Positions 30,576-40,428 of a stretch of 64,000 bases of DNA are shown one piece after another. A program made the translations under genes and the position numbers. Below the pieces are notes generated by a model that did no database searches, had not been told where the DNA came from, and worked only from the letters and a program-made list of their open reading frames with translations. The stretch covers positions 124,001 to 188,000 of the forward strand of contig JADHYV010000041.1 in the NCBI GenBank assembly GCA_027604705.1, written 5' to 3'. The stretch is from Allomyces arbusculus. Lineage: Eukaryota > Blastocladiomycota > Blastocladiomycetes > Blastocladiales > Blastocladiaceae. Position 1 is the stretch's first letter. Each line of letters begins with the position of its first letter.

Positions 30576-32516
30576 TCAAACGTCCATGACCTTGCACAAG
30601 TCGAGCGGCATCCCCGTGTTATCCAACAGCGTCTGGTAGAGCACCGACGTGATGTCCACCTTTTTCCGGCGCTCGACGGCTTTCGAAATCGGGATATACA
30701 CAAACTCGTCGTGCACTTGGCCAATGATCAAGTCGGTCTTGCCCGCCATGGCCGCGTGCACGGCCTGCTGCGCGAGCGACACGGTGAAGACTGCATCGGT
30801 GGCACACGCGGGCGCCGACCGAATCGTATACGACGGGTCAATGTACTTGATCGTGTGCTCAATCTGCTTGCCCTTCAAGTGCGCGCCGAGCTTGTTCTTC
30901 AAGAACACGCCCACGTCGTGCAGCTTCGAGTTGCCGGACTTGTCCTTTTCGTCGCCCGCGTCGGCGGCGCACAGGTCCTGGCCCGCGCCTTCAGCAACGA
31001 CAATCAGGACATGGTCCCGCGTGCGCAGCCGTTCCTCGACAATCGCGAAAATCGTCGGCAGGTTGAACGGCACCTCGGGCAAGAGCAACAGGTTCACGTC
31101 GCCCGATGCGAGCGCCGCGTGCAGGGCAATAAAGCCCGAGTCGCGGCCCATGAGTTTCACGATCCCGATCCCACCGCGTGCAGCGCGCGCCTCCTCGTGC
31201 GCGGCGGCAATCGGGTCGAGCGACATGGCGACGGCCGTTTCAAAACCGAAGGTCTTGGCGCAGTAGGCGATGTCGTTGTCGATGGTCTTGGGGATACCGA
31301 CGACCGAGAGCGCGATCCCGCGGCGCTCGGCTTCCATGGCAATGTTGTGCGCGCCCTTTTGCGTGCCGTCGCCACCAATTGTGAAGAGCACGTTGACTCC
31401 GAGCGACACAAGGTAGTCGACCATGACTATGTTGGCGAGCAAGCAACACGTGTTAGAGTAAAGAGCGAACAACACCAAAACAACACGCGAATCTGAAAAA
31501 TAGGAACGCGTACCCTTGGGATCCTGCGGCCCGCGCGAGCTACCGAGCACGGACCCGCCAAACCGATGAATGTCCTTGACCTCGGCCGGCGTCAACTCGA
31601 TGGGCGGCAGCCCGACGGCCGGGTTCAGGCCTTCGTACCCGTACCGGAACCCGTAGCACTTCTTGACGTGATACCGGTAGAACAGGCAGGAGACGAGCCC
31701 GCGAATCACATTGTTCAAACCCGGGCAGAGGCCACCGCACGTGACGATACCAGCAACGACATGCGACGGGTTGAAGAACAAGTGCTTGCGCGGCCCGGCA
31801 CGCTCGAGGTAGAGCGGCACGTCGAGTTCGTGGCCTGGCAAGTGCCGCGGCATTTCCGAGTCGTCGTGGCCGGATCCGTGCGACGAGGTCGACATGCGGC
31901 CGTCGTGATCGCGCTGGAAAAAAGGCTTGTAGAGCAACACCGACCGGTCGTCGGTGAACACGACCGACTCGACGGGGGTCGGGAACCCAGTATCGCCGAG
32001 CACCGTGATCCCAAACGGGTTCGGGTCGGCGAGCGTGGGCATGGGCGTGCCGGGCCGCATGATCGCGGCGCCGGCGCCGAGCGCGTTCGACGGCAGGCCG
32101 AGATAGCTCGAGGAACCCGAGGTGTGCGAAGCAGGGGGCATGGTGACAGGGTGGAGTTCGTACTGCGCGGCCGAGAGACGGTGCGACGCGTAGGCGGGCA
32201 GCGGGTGCGTGTTGGGACGCAAGTGCGCGGGCAAGTGCGAGGTGACGGTGGCGGGCGGGGTGTCGGAGACGGACTCGACGTCGGTCCAGCCGGATTCTTG
32301 TCGTGCGAGAGAGGAGGGGGCGCGGGCGCGGGCGGCAGCGTCTGCTTCTGCTGGGTGCTCGTCGGTCGGTGTCGGGGCAGTGATGGTAATGGCGTGGGCC
32401 GGGAGCGCGAGGTCGTGGTGTGCCGGTGGGGCCTCGGTGTCGATGGCGGGCGGGGGAGCAGGGAGCGCGCGCGTCTTGCGGCGCGGCTTTCGGTGGAGGC
32501 AGCGGAGCAGCGTCAT
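30576..32516 (-). CDS. 6-phosphofructokinase, plant/trypanosomatid type
   Basis: Two exons, 32516-31514 and 31426-30576, 617 residues. The catalytic half is unmistakable: GIVTCGGLCPGLNNVIR (nucleotide/phosphate loop), TIGGDGTQKGAHN, GIPKTIDNDIA (catalytic Asp), KLMGRDSGFIALHAALAS, VVAEGAGQDL and KYIDPSYTIRSAPA. GGDGT, where PPi enzymes have GGDDS, argues for ATP as phosphoryl donor. It phosphorylates fructose 6-phosphate at the committed glycolytic step in the cytosol. The first 220 residues are Pro/Ala-rich and not conserved, probably regulatory or disordered. Higher fungi use a much larger tandem-duplicated PFK with allosteric half; this is a single-unit enzyme of the plant class. The 87-bp intron is a multiple of three without stops, so unspliced RNA would still read through. 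Confidence 0.92.
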   Translation of the reverse strand: MTLLRCLHRKPRRKTRALPAPPPAIDTEAPPAHHDLALPAHAITITAPTPTDEHPAEADAAARARAPSSLARQESGWTDVESVSDTPPATVTSHLPAHLRPNTHPLPAYASHRLSAAQYELHPVTMPPASHTSGSSSYLGLPSNALGAGAAIMRPGTPMPTLADPNPFGITVLGDTGFPTPVESVVFTDDRSVLLYKPFFQRDHDGRMSTSSHGSGHDDSEMPRHLPGHELDVPLYLERAGPRKHLFFNPSHVVAGIVTCGGLCPGLNNVIRGLVSCLFYRYHVKKCYGFRYGYEGLNPAVGLPPIELTPAEVKDIHRFGGSVLGSSRGPQDPKGTRSYFSDSRVVLVLFALYSNTCCLLANIVMVDYLVSLGVNVLFTIGGDGTQKGAHNIAMEAERRGIALSVVGIPKTIDNDIAYCAKTFGFETAVAMSLDPIAAAHEEARAARGGIGIVKLMGRDSGFIALHAALASGDVNLLLLPEVPFNLPTIFAIVEERLRTRDHVLIVVAEGAGQDLCAADAGDEKDKSGNSKLHDVGVFLKNKLGAHLKGKQIEHTIKYIDPSYTIRSAPACATDAVFTVSLAQQAVHAAMAGKTDLIIGQVHDEFVYIPISKAVERRKKVDITSVLYQTLLDNTGMPLDLCKVMDV

Positions 32517-33820
32517 GGTTGCGCGGCGCGTTGGCGGTGGGGGTGGTGAGTTTCGCGAAGGGACGGGCGGGGCGGGGCCACCGGCAATGGATGAATCCTG
32601 GGTCGGCCGGGTCTGGCGGCACGGGGCGGCAACACCAACACGGGCAGCGCGCAAGCGAGGGAGCAAGAGCGCGCGCACACGCGGCGGGCGTGGTGGGCAT
32701 TTGGGGAGTGCCACGGCGACGCGTGGGCGGGCCGACGAAGTGGTGGCGAGCGCGATGATCCCATCCACCGCCGTCACCGCACGCGCGGCAGCGGCGGCGG
32801 TGGTGCATCGCGGTGCACGCGCGCGCCGCCAGCTGCCCCTGCACCTGCACGCCCCATGACAATCGTGCCGCCCAAGGCAGCACGCCCACGCGTCCCCTCG
32901 CTGGCCTCTCGTCGCGTCCCTTGCCGGCGTCGTCGTCGCGCGCGGTGCTCGGGCAAGCCATGGCCGTGATCAAGGACGCGATACGCACCTCGGCGGTGGC
33001 GAAGCGGGTCGCGGCCCAACAGGTGAGCGAGCGTAAATGCAGCGAGCAGTTGCAGGTGACCGAGATGCGCTCGAGAACGTGTCGCGAGGCCGGTCGCGCG
33101 GGCGGGCGCGGATCGCGTATCCGGTATCCAGGTATCCGACTGCAGCAAGTTGCAGGTGGGGCCGGTGGATGGCGGGCGGCGGGCACGGTGCTGCCCCGCG
33201 CACATTCAGCAGCGCTGCGCGGCGCGAGACGTGTTGGCGGTGTCGGCCGTGCGCGTGTGGCGTGGTCTTGCTGGGCATGGAACCGCCGTCGAATCGATGA
33301 CGCCAGCCCGCTGGGGCCATGCAGCAGCGCGCACGCGCTTTTCAGCGCGGATTCCGCGCCGGTTTCTGGCGCGGTTCCCTGCAGGTGGCTCGGGCCTGCA
33401 GCATGCATGATGCATGCGGCGATTCCGCTCTTGAGGGTCTGACGTGGCGTGGCGTGGCGCGGCGCGGTAAGGGCCACGTGCGCTTACGCAACTCCTCTGC
33501 GCGGTCACGCGACGTGCGGTAGGCAGCGTGCCCAGCGTCGGTTCAGGCCGCGCCCGGACCGCTCCCCAACGTTTTTTCATCACGGCCGCCGTCGGGCGCA
33601 ACCACGGCCAACCCACCGTCGCGGCCACGCGCCCCGGCTCCGACCGACTGAACGACTGAGCGCCTGAGCGACTGAACGACCGAGACCTGCCCGCCGCGAC
33701 GCCGCCGAGCACGCCGCCGCCAACGACAACGACGCCGCGCCGGACCGCGACTGCCAATCGGATCGGCACCGCCATTCATCTCTCCTCTCGCGCTTTGCTC
33801 GAACCGCACCGACCACCGCC
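32517..33820. other. divergent upstream region, phosphofructokinase (-) and PDK-like gene (+)
   Basis: 1.3 kb of very GC-rich DNA with long but non-protein-like frames on both strands. Minus-strand AACTTGCTGCA occurs at 33141-33151, facing phosphofructokinase. A TGAACGACTGAGCGCC-type short direct repeat is seen near 33645-33690. No gene supported. Confidence 0.4.
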
Positions 33821-35722
33821 ATGCCCGTCCGACCCGCTGCCGTTGCGGCAGCACGCGCCGCTCCACGACCGCGACCCGTCACTCTGCTGGCGCGCCGCCC
33901 AAGCACGCGTGCGACGCCGCCATGCTGCCCCGCCTACTCGACCGCGCCGTCGATCGCGCCGTCGACCGCGGCTTCTGCTGCTGTGCCGCCGCTGCCGCCA
34001 CTGGATCCGCCTGCCGCCGCGCCGGTAGTACCTGTCACGAGTGCACCCGCGACCACGGCCCCACCAGCACCGCCATCCCTGCCGCCGCTACCTTTCGCGT
34101 CGCAGGGCACGCGCCTGTTCTCGCTCGCCGGCCCGGAACCCAACATCCTGCCCAAGTCGATCCAGGCCGCGCTCGTCCCGCCGCGCACCTGCGGGACCGT
34201 CAGTACCTCGGGCGCGGCCCATACCTCGGCCAATGCGCCGTTGGTTCCGCCACGGCGGCCGCTCTCCATGAGCTCGCTGCGCACCGCACACGCCGACCTG
34301 CTCTTTGCCGCTGCCGACGTCGTGATCCGGCAAGCGCGTGCCGCCCAACTCGTCGCTCGACTCGCGCACGTTCTCCCGCACGCGACGGCCGCCCCCGCGG
34401 ACCCGGACGTCCTCGCCGCACTCGCCAAGTGCGCGCAAGTCCTGGCCCAATCCGCCGACGCCCTGGCACGCGCGTGCCCGCCAGTGCTGGACCGCGCGGC
34501 CCACCTCGTCGGCGCCGTCTCGAACCCAGCCGCGCTGCCCGAATCCCTGCACGTCGTGCTCGACGACGGCCAGACCGAACCAGCAGCCACTCCTGCTCCA
34601 GCCGCGGCCGACCCGGCGCTCCGCACCGCCCTGACAACCGCGCGCGCGCGACACGACGCGGCCCTTGCCGACCTGGCTGCCGCCTGGCGCCCCGTTCGCG
34701 GTACCGTCGTGCACGACCGCGCGACTGTGACGGCCGTCCGTCATTTACTCGACGACATTCACGCGACAACGCTTGGCGCGGTCCTGATTTTGGCGCAGGC
34801 CGTGGCCAGCCCACCGCCACTGGACCAGCGTGTCGATCCGCACGCGTTGGCCGTGCGCACGATCCACGAAGCGCGCGCATGGGCCGTTGAGCAGTTTGGG
34901 ACCGCGCCGGAAGTCGTCTTGCGTAACCCGGCATCGCACGCGCTTCCACCACTCCCGGTACCCGCGCACTTTGCGCGCGCTCTCCTCTCCCCACTGCGGT
35001 TCGCCCTCGCGTCGGCCGTGCTGGGCCGCGCCACGCAGCCAGTGTCGCTCCTGATCGTGCAGGGGGTCGAGGACGTGACCGTCAAAATCACCGACCGCGG
35101 GCCCGGACTCACGCAACGGCAATTGGCCGACGTCTTCCACTACGGCCTCGTTACAGCGCCACCGGCACACCCGAAATTGCCGCCGTTGGGGTTCGCGCCG
35201 CCCCCACCGGAGCGGGACCCGGTCCCGACCCCGTCCACGCCGCGGGCCGGCCGCGCACGGCGTGGCGGTGCGGCCGCGGCCGCGGGATCGCGCGCGGTCT
35301 CGCTCGTCGCGTCGGCCGCGGCGTCGCTGCTGGCCTCGTTCCGTCGCGCCGCGCCGCCCCCCACGACCGCGCCGGCGCCGGACGGGCCGTTTGCGGCCCC
35401 CTCGCCGATCGCGACGGCGTCGCTGGTCGCAACGGAATTCACCAATGCCGAGGGCCAGCTGGCCGTGCCGGAAGTCGCGCCGTCGATTCCGTTGCAGGTC
35501 GCGACGCGCGCGGAACCGGCCGCACCCTCGGCGCTGGGGCATGTCTTGCACGCGCATGCGGTCGCGCTGTCGATTGCACGGCAGCGCGTGCGGCTGTTTG
35601 AGGGCGATATGAATGTCGTCTCGATGGAGAATTTGGGGACGGACACGTATTTGCATATGCGGTATGATGGCGCCGCAGCGGCCGCGGCGGGCGGATCGAA
35701 GCGCGAAGGTAAGGAGGGATAA
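33821..35722 (+). CDS. PDK/BCKDK-family protein with degenerate kinase motifs
   Basis: Single exon, 633 residues. The start is Ala/Arg/Pro-rich without acidic residues, as in a mitochondrial targeting peptide. The middle resembles the four-helix domain of mitochondrial protein kinases (pyruvate and branched-chain dehydrogenase kinases), for example IHEARAWAVEQFGTAPEVVL. Then follow VTVKITDRGPGL (the Asp-x-Gly-x-Gly ATP box) and, near the C-terminus, FEGDMNVVSMENLGTDTYLHM, close to the GTDxYLxL ending of BCKDK. Two key elements are missing: the N box Glu-Leu-x-Lys-Asn, which supplies the Mg-binding Asn, reads LRFALASAVLGRAT, and the second Gly-rich box (GFGLP) reads GHVLHAH. A 70-residue Pro/Ala insert interrupts the ATP lid. 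It may be a pseudokinase regulator or simply very divergent. Confidence 0.7.
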   Translation: MPVRPAAVAAARAAPRPRPVTLLARRPSTRATPPCCPAYSTAPSIAPSTAASAAVPPLPPLDPPAAAPVVPVTSAPATTAPPAPPSLPPLPFASQGTRLFSLAGPEPNILPKSIQAALVPPRTCGTVSTSGAAHTSANAPLVPPRRPLSMSSLRTAHADLLFAAADVVIRQARAAQLVARLAHVLPHATAAPADPDVLAALAKCAQVLAQSADALARACPPVLDRAAHLVGAVSNPAALPESLHVVLDDGQTEPAATPAPAAADPALRTALTTARARHDAALADLAAAWRPVRGTVVHDRATVTAVRHLLDDIHATTLGAVLILAQAVASPPPLDQRVDPHALAVRTIHEARAWAVEQFGTAPEVVLRNPASHALPPLPVPAHFARALLSPLRFALASAVLGRATQPVSLLIVQGVEDVTVKITDRGPGLTQRQLADVFHYGLVTAPPAHPKLPPLGFAPPPPERDPVPTPSTPRAGRARRGGAAAAAGSRAVSLVASAAASLLASFRRAAPPPTTAPAPDGPFAAPSPIATASLVATEFTNAEGQLAVPEVAPSIPLQVATRAEPAAPSALGHVLHAHAVALSIARQRVRLFEGDMNVVSMENLGTDTYLHMRYDGAAAAAAGGSKREGKEG

Positions 35723-36333
35723 ATACAGGCAGCGACGCGGCGGGTCCGTGGCGGTTTTGATGGTTGACTTGGGCCGCTTCGACGACGATGAGCACGGCGC
35801 CGTGCGTGGAGAAAGGAGAAGAGGGGGAGAGAGAGAGGGTCGCGGTGTCAGGGGCCGTTTTCTGCACAGGGGGGATTGCACAGGGGGAATCCGACGCGCG
35901 CTCAACGCGCAACCGCAGGCTCGCCCTCCGCACACGCGCCCCTCACCAGCATTCACGCACTCGTCCACTACGACCAGCCCCGCCCCCACCATGGCGCTCC
36001 GCGCCGTTTCCGGCACGCCGCTGCCGCCCGACGGCGAATTCGTCCTCCGTACGCACAGCTCTCGCCAAAGTCGGCTCAAACTGGCGCGGTCCTGGAGGTC
36101 GAGGTCGTGGCCACTGCCATCCATCCGTCGCGCACGGCCCACCCCCTCTCCTCTCGCACGACTCCGAAAACGATGGCTTCCACCCACCACCGCTGCCGAC
36201 ATGTGCCCGCACTCGGCTCCCCGGACCGTGCCATGGACCCTGAGCGCGGTCATCCGCCCAAGGGGCCCACTTCGACCCGGTCATCCACCACCACCATGAC
36301 CTGACCCCCCCCCCCCCCCCTGCTTGCCTGCAG
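35723..36333. other. upstream of the RNF220-like gene; probable first exon not resolved
   Basis: The RING gene's main exon begins right after a consensus acceptor (C16 tract then TTGCCTGCAG), so at least one 5' exon must lie upstream. A good candidate start is ATG at 35991 (MALRAVSGTPLPPDGEFVL), followed by a GTACGC donor, but the frame to the next exon cannot be settled by eye. Confidence 0.45.
36305..36320 (+). promoter_or_regulatory. C16 polypyrimidine tract before a splice acceptor
   Basis: Sixteen consecutive C, thirteen bases before the CAG acceptor at 36331-36333. Confidence 0.6.
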
Positions 36334-37970
36334 CATCGCCCCCACTCGCACCCGCGCCCGCGCCCGCACCGCCATCCGCGCGCTCGGCCTCGGCCGCGCT
36401 CGCGCGCCTCTCCGCATCGTCGATTTCGTCGTCCACCCCCATCCGGCGGTCCTCCTCAACGGCGTTCATCCCGTGGCAACCGCTGACCGCGTCGTCGGCC
36501 GCGTCGGCGCTCGCGAGCCGACCACCACCACGACCGCTTGGATCCCCAGATGCGACCGAGTCAGCGACCGTGCTGTTGCCGGCCCCCGCGCAGTTAGTGA
36601 CGGAGTCGCCGGCGAACATGACGACGACTGTTGCAGAACCGGCAAATTTGCGACGCAGTACGCGGCAGCGCGCCCCGCCACCGCCGCCACCAGCGGCAAC
36701 GCCGAAGCCCGTTGTGAAGGCGGCGCCGAAACCGGCGCCAGTGTCGCGGCGGCCCTCGGCGCGCGCAGTGGCGCCCGCGCCCGCGCCCGCGCCTGCAGTC
36801 GTGCCTGCCATGGCGACGCGCGCGAAGCGGTCGGCCGCGGCCGCGGCAGCAGTGGCAGCACCCGACGCGAAACGCCGCGTGCGCGTGATTCGGCGTGCGC
36901 CGTCGACCGCGACCGTCGCAGCTCCGCCGGCGGCGGCAGCAGCAGCAGCAGCAGCAGCAGCACGACCGGCGGCCCCCGCTCCCGCGCCGGCATCGCGCTC
37001 GCGCGGCGCCCGTGCGCGCCGGAGGAATTCGGCCCCAAACTCCCCGCGACAACCCGTGGCCCTGGCGACCTCCGGCACCGTGTCCTGTTTCATCTGCCAT
37101 GCGGATATCACGGGCACCGACGTGGCCATCAACTTGCACATTGATGCGTGCCTGGCCGCCGGGCCGCCATGGGACCAGGACGCGTCGGACGACGACGACG
37201 ACGACGACGGCGAGCGGCATCCTGCCGCGGAATCCGTGGTGATCTCACCGCGCGCGCCCAGCCCTCTGGCACCGGCACCCGTGGACGACGACGACGACGA
37301 CGACGACGGCATGGACCTGGACGTGCAAGACGACGCGCCGCAGTACGGCGCGCCGCAGTACTCGGAGCGCGACGTGATGCGGTACGCGCATGCCGTTCGT
37401 CGGGATGAGAGTGACCAGGCGTTGCGCGAAATGGTCGCGAATGCCGCGAGCCGCGTGCATGGCACGCCCGTGCCAGGGTCGCGGCCGGTGTCGGCGCCCG
37501 TGTCGCCGTCGGCGTCACCCAATGCTGTGGCGGGTGCATCCGCGGCGGCGGGAAGGGTGGATGCCGCACGAGACCAGCAGCGGGCGGTGCGGATTCGGTT
37601 CACGGTTGGGGACGCGCCGGCTCCCGCAACCGAGATTCCCACGCCTACCCCAGCACCGGTACCGGTACCGGCACCACCCCGTCCAACCAAGGCCGGCAAG
37701 ACCAGCAGTAAGCGTACGCCGTCGCCGTCGGCCGAGTCGAACTTGGTCGTGGAGGCACTTAAGGCCCGCGTCGCGGAACTCGAGGCGCAGACGGCCGAGA
37801 TGCCGCGGTGCCGGATTTGCTGGGGAGTGCCCACTACGCCGGTCGTGTCGGCCGTGTGCTGGCATGTGCACTGCGAGGCGTGCTGGCTCACGGCGTTGGG
37901 CGCGAAGAAGGTGTGTCCGCAGTGCCGCGTGATCATGCAGCCCGAGGATCTGCGGCGCGTGTACATATAG
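36334..37970 (+). CDS. RNF220-like RING E3 ubiquitin ligase (5' end incomplete)
   Basis: Main exon of about 545 codons ending in CRICWGVPTTPVVSAVCWHV, HCEACWLTALGAKKVCPQC and PEDLRRVYI. This matches the C-terminal RING of animal RNF220 (CWHVHCEECWLRTLGAKKLCPQC...PGDLRRIYL) almost residue for residue. Upstream lie a UBZ-like finger (SCFICHADITGTDVAINLHI, then DACL), two acidic runs, poly-Ala, and a short coiled coil (VEALKARVAELEAQTAEM) just before the RING. RNF220 ubiquitinates transcription regulators in animals; the fungal target is unknown. The acceptor CTGCAG at 36333 defines the exon start; the first exon is unresolved (perhaps ATG 35991). Confidence 0.82.
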
Positions 37971-38561
37971 ATGGGGGAGGGGATGTAGGAATGGATATCC
38001 AGAGTTTGGTTGCACTTGAACGGCGCGCGCACTCGCACCCGCTGGTGATGGTGGGCCGTTGGGGGTCGAGAACGACGTGGAGAAGAACTGCTTGGAGAAC
38101 GACCAGCCAAGCGGCACTCGGAGCGCACGTGGTGTCTCGCTGCGATTTTGGAAGCGTGCGAGACGCGCCTGATCACCGCCGCCCCTCCCTGCCTCTCTGT
38201 CTGTGGCCGGCCTTGCCGGACACCCGATCGCGCCCGCCGCAAAATGCATCGGCACGCCATGAAGCTGCAAACGCAACCCCATCCCGCCCCCTCGCCTCGC
38301 GCACCGCAGCTCGCACCGCCGCTGCAGGTCGGCCGCCCCCCTGCTCAGCAACCGGCCCTCGCCGGCCGACCGTGTATGCGCCGCGTCCGCAGCGGCTGCC
38401 ACCTCGCACGGCTGGACCCGTTCTGGGGGAGTGCGCGCGCACGCGCGTCTTTGATACCGTGACGAGCCCGTCTGCTGCAGCACCCTACCCCGACGTTCAA
38501 CCCCCCCCCCCCCCCCTTTGATCAGCTCCCGACAACGGGAAGAACCACGCGGAAACCAACA
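37971..38561. other. intergenic, promoter of the next gene
   Basis: Tandem genes on the plus strand. Contains a C16 tract at 38501-38516 followed by TTTGATCAG, which looks like another polypyrimidine tract and acceptor 37 bases before the ATG at 38562, so a 5' UTR intron is likely. No separate gene. Confidence 0.45.
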
Positions 38562-40307
38562 ATGCCCGACGCCTCGGCGACCCCCGTCAACACGCCCGTC
38601 CCATCGGGGCGCCGGCTCTCCGGCCTGACCGCAGCTGCCGCATCCGCTGCCGCCAGCGCAGCGGGAGGGACCGCGGCGTCGCGCAAGTCCGGCGGCAGCG
38701 GTGGGTCCAGCGGGAGCCGGTCGAGCGGGAGCCGGTCGAGCACCGCGCCAAGTGGGTCCACCAGCAGCAGCAGCAGCAGCCGCCGCCGCCCTCCCTCGCC
38801 GCTCGCGCTAAGCTCGACCACCGCCCCCGATGCCGACAATGCAGCGGCAGCAGCGCGTGGGATGCGCACGTCGACGAGTACCGAAACCGCCACAACGACG
38901 AGTTCCGACGACGAGTCGACCAGTACGAGCGGAGGGACCGTGCAAAGGCCCGGCGGAATCTCGCGCAAGTACGTCTCGACGCTCGTGCGCCGCTGGTCGA
39001 TGTCAACCGAGGCCGACGGGACGATGGCGCTTGCCGTTCCCACGACGACGGGCGCAAAAGATACGGGGGAGGAGGAGCGGATCGCCGAAGTGCCCAGCAG
39101 CGAGGACGTGCCTGATGCTGATGTGGGGGTGTCGAGGCCGGTCAGCAGTACGCCGGCTCCGACCCAGCACGAGGGTGATGACACTGTGTCCATGACGACT
39201 TCGGCGTCGTCGACCGAGTCCGTCTATTACAGTTTCCCGTCGCTCGTGCCGGACGACACGGCCGCGCTCGCCGCGGCCGTTCTCGCGCGGCCCGGCGCTG
39301 GCACCCCGACCCAGCGGCTCTCGACCCCCACTACCCTCTCCCTCCCGCCCCCGCAGCCGCCCACGATCCCGACCATGACCGTTATCCCGCCACCTCTCTC
39401 CACCACCACTACCTCGTCGGCGCCACGCAAGCCCAAATCGATCCTGCGCACGCCACTCGGCAGCAGAGACTTAACGGCCTCAGGCCCACCGGTGATCGCG
39501 CGGACGCGCGACATTGCCAAAATCAAGGCGGTCATGTTCCGCGCACAGCTCGTGGACGTGCGGGAAATCTCGCGCATGTCGCTGTCGACGAACGTGAGCG
39601 ACACGTCGTCGACGCACCAGCTCGACCAGAATGCGGCGGCGATGGTGTCAAGCTTGTTCTTGGATTTTGGCGGGAACACGTCGATTGTCGTGCCTGCTGC
39701 GCCGGCACCTGCAGCGGCTGCATCCGCATACGTCTCGCCGGAGTCGGTGGGGCCGCCGCCAATGCCGTCGTCCTTCTCGGCGTCGGATTTAGCGGACTTG
39801 ATGTTGTTGAGCGATTCGTTGGGCTGGACGCCGCCGGGGAGTCCCGGGAGAGGGAATACCATGGGGAGTAGTATACCGTCGACGCCGCCGACGTTGAGCC
39901 GGAATTTGCGCAGGCGGCCGCCGACGGCGCCGCGGCCAAGGAGGGAGTCGCCGATGGCGAGTACTGCCGGGTTACCGCCGCCGCCGCCGCCGGGGAGAGG
40001 ATCGGCGTGCGTGTCCTCTTGCGAACGCAATCCCTGGGAATGTGGGGGGAGGGGGGGGGGGGGGGGGTGGACCAAGACTAACGAATGGGACCGTGCTGGC
40101 TCATGTAGAATCGCGGCACCGCCACCACGGCAGCCGCAGCAGGCCAACACGGCGACGCGTCGCCGCGCGGCGAGCGAAGTCACGGGCCGGACAGCGGTGA
40201 CGGCGTTCTTAGCGAAAGCGCGCCGGAATAGCGGGAGTAACAGCGGCGGTGGAGGTGGGACCGCAGCGAGCGGCGCGGCTGAGACGGTTGTGGTGATGCG
40301 GCCTTAG
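38562..40307 (+). CDS. Ser/Thr-rich low-complexity protein
   Basis: Two exons, 38562-40006 and 40109-40307, 547 residues; family not recognised. The intron is inferred from a GTGCGT donor, a textbook branch site (ACTAACG, about 40078-40084) and a CATGTAG acceptor; it is 102 bp, a multiple of three, and contains a G17 tract. The N-terminal 150 residues are Ser/Thr/Ala rich. Two more ordered segments stand out: RKPKSILRTPLGSRDL (a KSILRxP motif, seen in some cell-cycle and phosphatase-binding proteins) followed by IAKIKAVMFRAQLVDVREIS, and later ADLMLLSDSLGWTPPGSPGR. Many SP and TP sites suggest phosphorylation. Function unknown. Confidence 0.6.
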   Translation: MPDASATPVNTPVPSGRRLSGLTAAAASAAASAAGGTAASRKSGGSGGSSGSRSSGSRSSTAPSGSTSSSSSSRRRPPSPLALSSTTAPDADNAAAAARGMRTSTSTETATTTSSDDESTSTSGGTVQRPGGISRKYVSTLVRRWSMSTEADGTMALAVPTTTGAKDTGEEERIAEVPSSEDVPDADVGVSRPVSSTPAPTQHEGDDTVSMTTSASSTESVYYSFPSLVPDDTAALAAAVLARPGAGTPTQRLSTPTTLSLPPPQPPTIPTMTVIPPPLSTTTTSSAPRKPKSILRTPLGSRDLTASGPPVIARTRDIAKIKAVMFRAQLVDVREISRMSLSTNVSDTSSTHQLDQNAAAMVSSLFLDFGGNTSIVVPAAPAPAAAASAYVSPESVGPPPMPSSFSASDLADLMLLSDSLGWTPPGSPGRGNTMGSSIPSTPPTLSRNLRRRPPTAPRPRRESPMASTAGLPPPPPPGRGSACVSSCERNPWECGGRGGGGGWTKTNEWDRAGSCRIAAPPPRQPQQANTATRRRAASEVTGRTAVTAFLAKARRNSGSNSGGGGGTAASGAAETVVVMRP

Positions 40308-40428
40308 GGCGAACAGCCGTGATCTAAATGGGTGAAGAGGGTGGAGTGACTCGAGATACTTGCTTCGCCTTGCTTGATTAAAATGTATAGGCGTGTGCTG
40401 GGGGAATGGGGGTGGCGAACATGTGTTT

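Noticed and set aside
32517-33820. A gene in the phosphofructokinase/PDK-like intergenic region
   Set aside because: Frames are long only because stops are rare at this GC content; translated sequences are Arg/Pro/Ala-rich in all frames with no motif.
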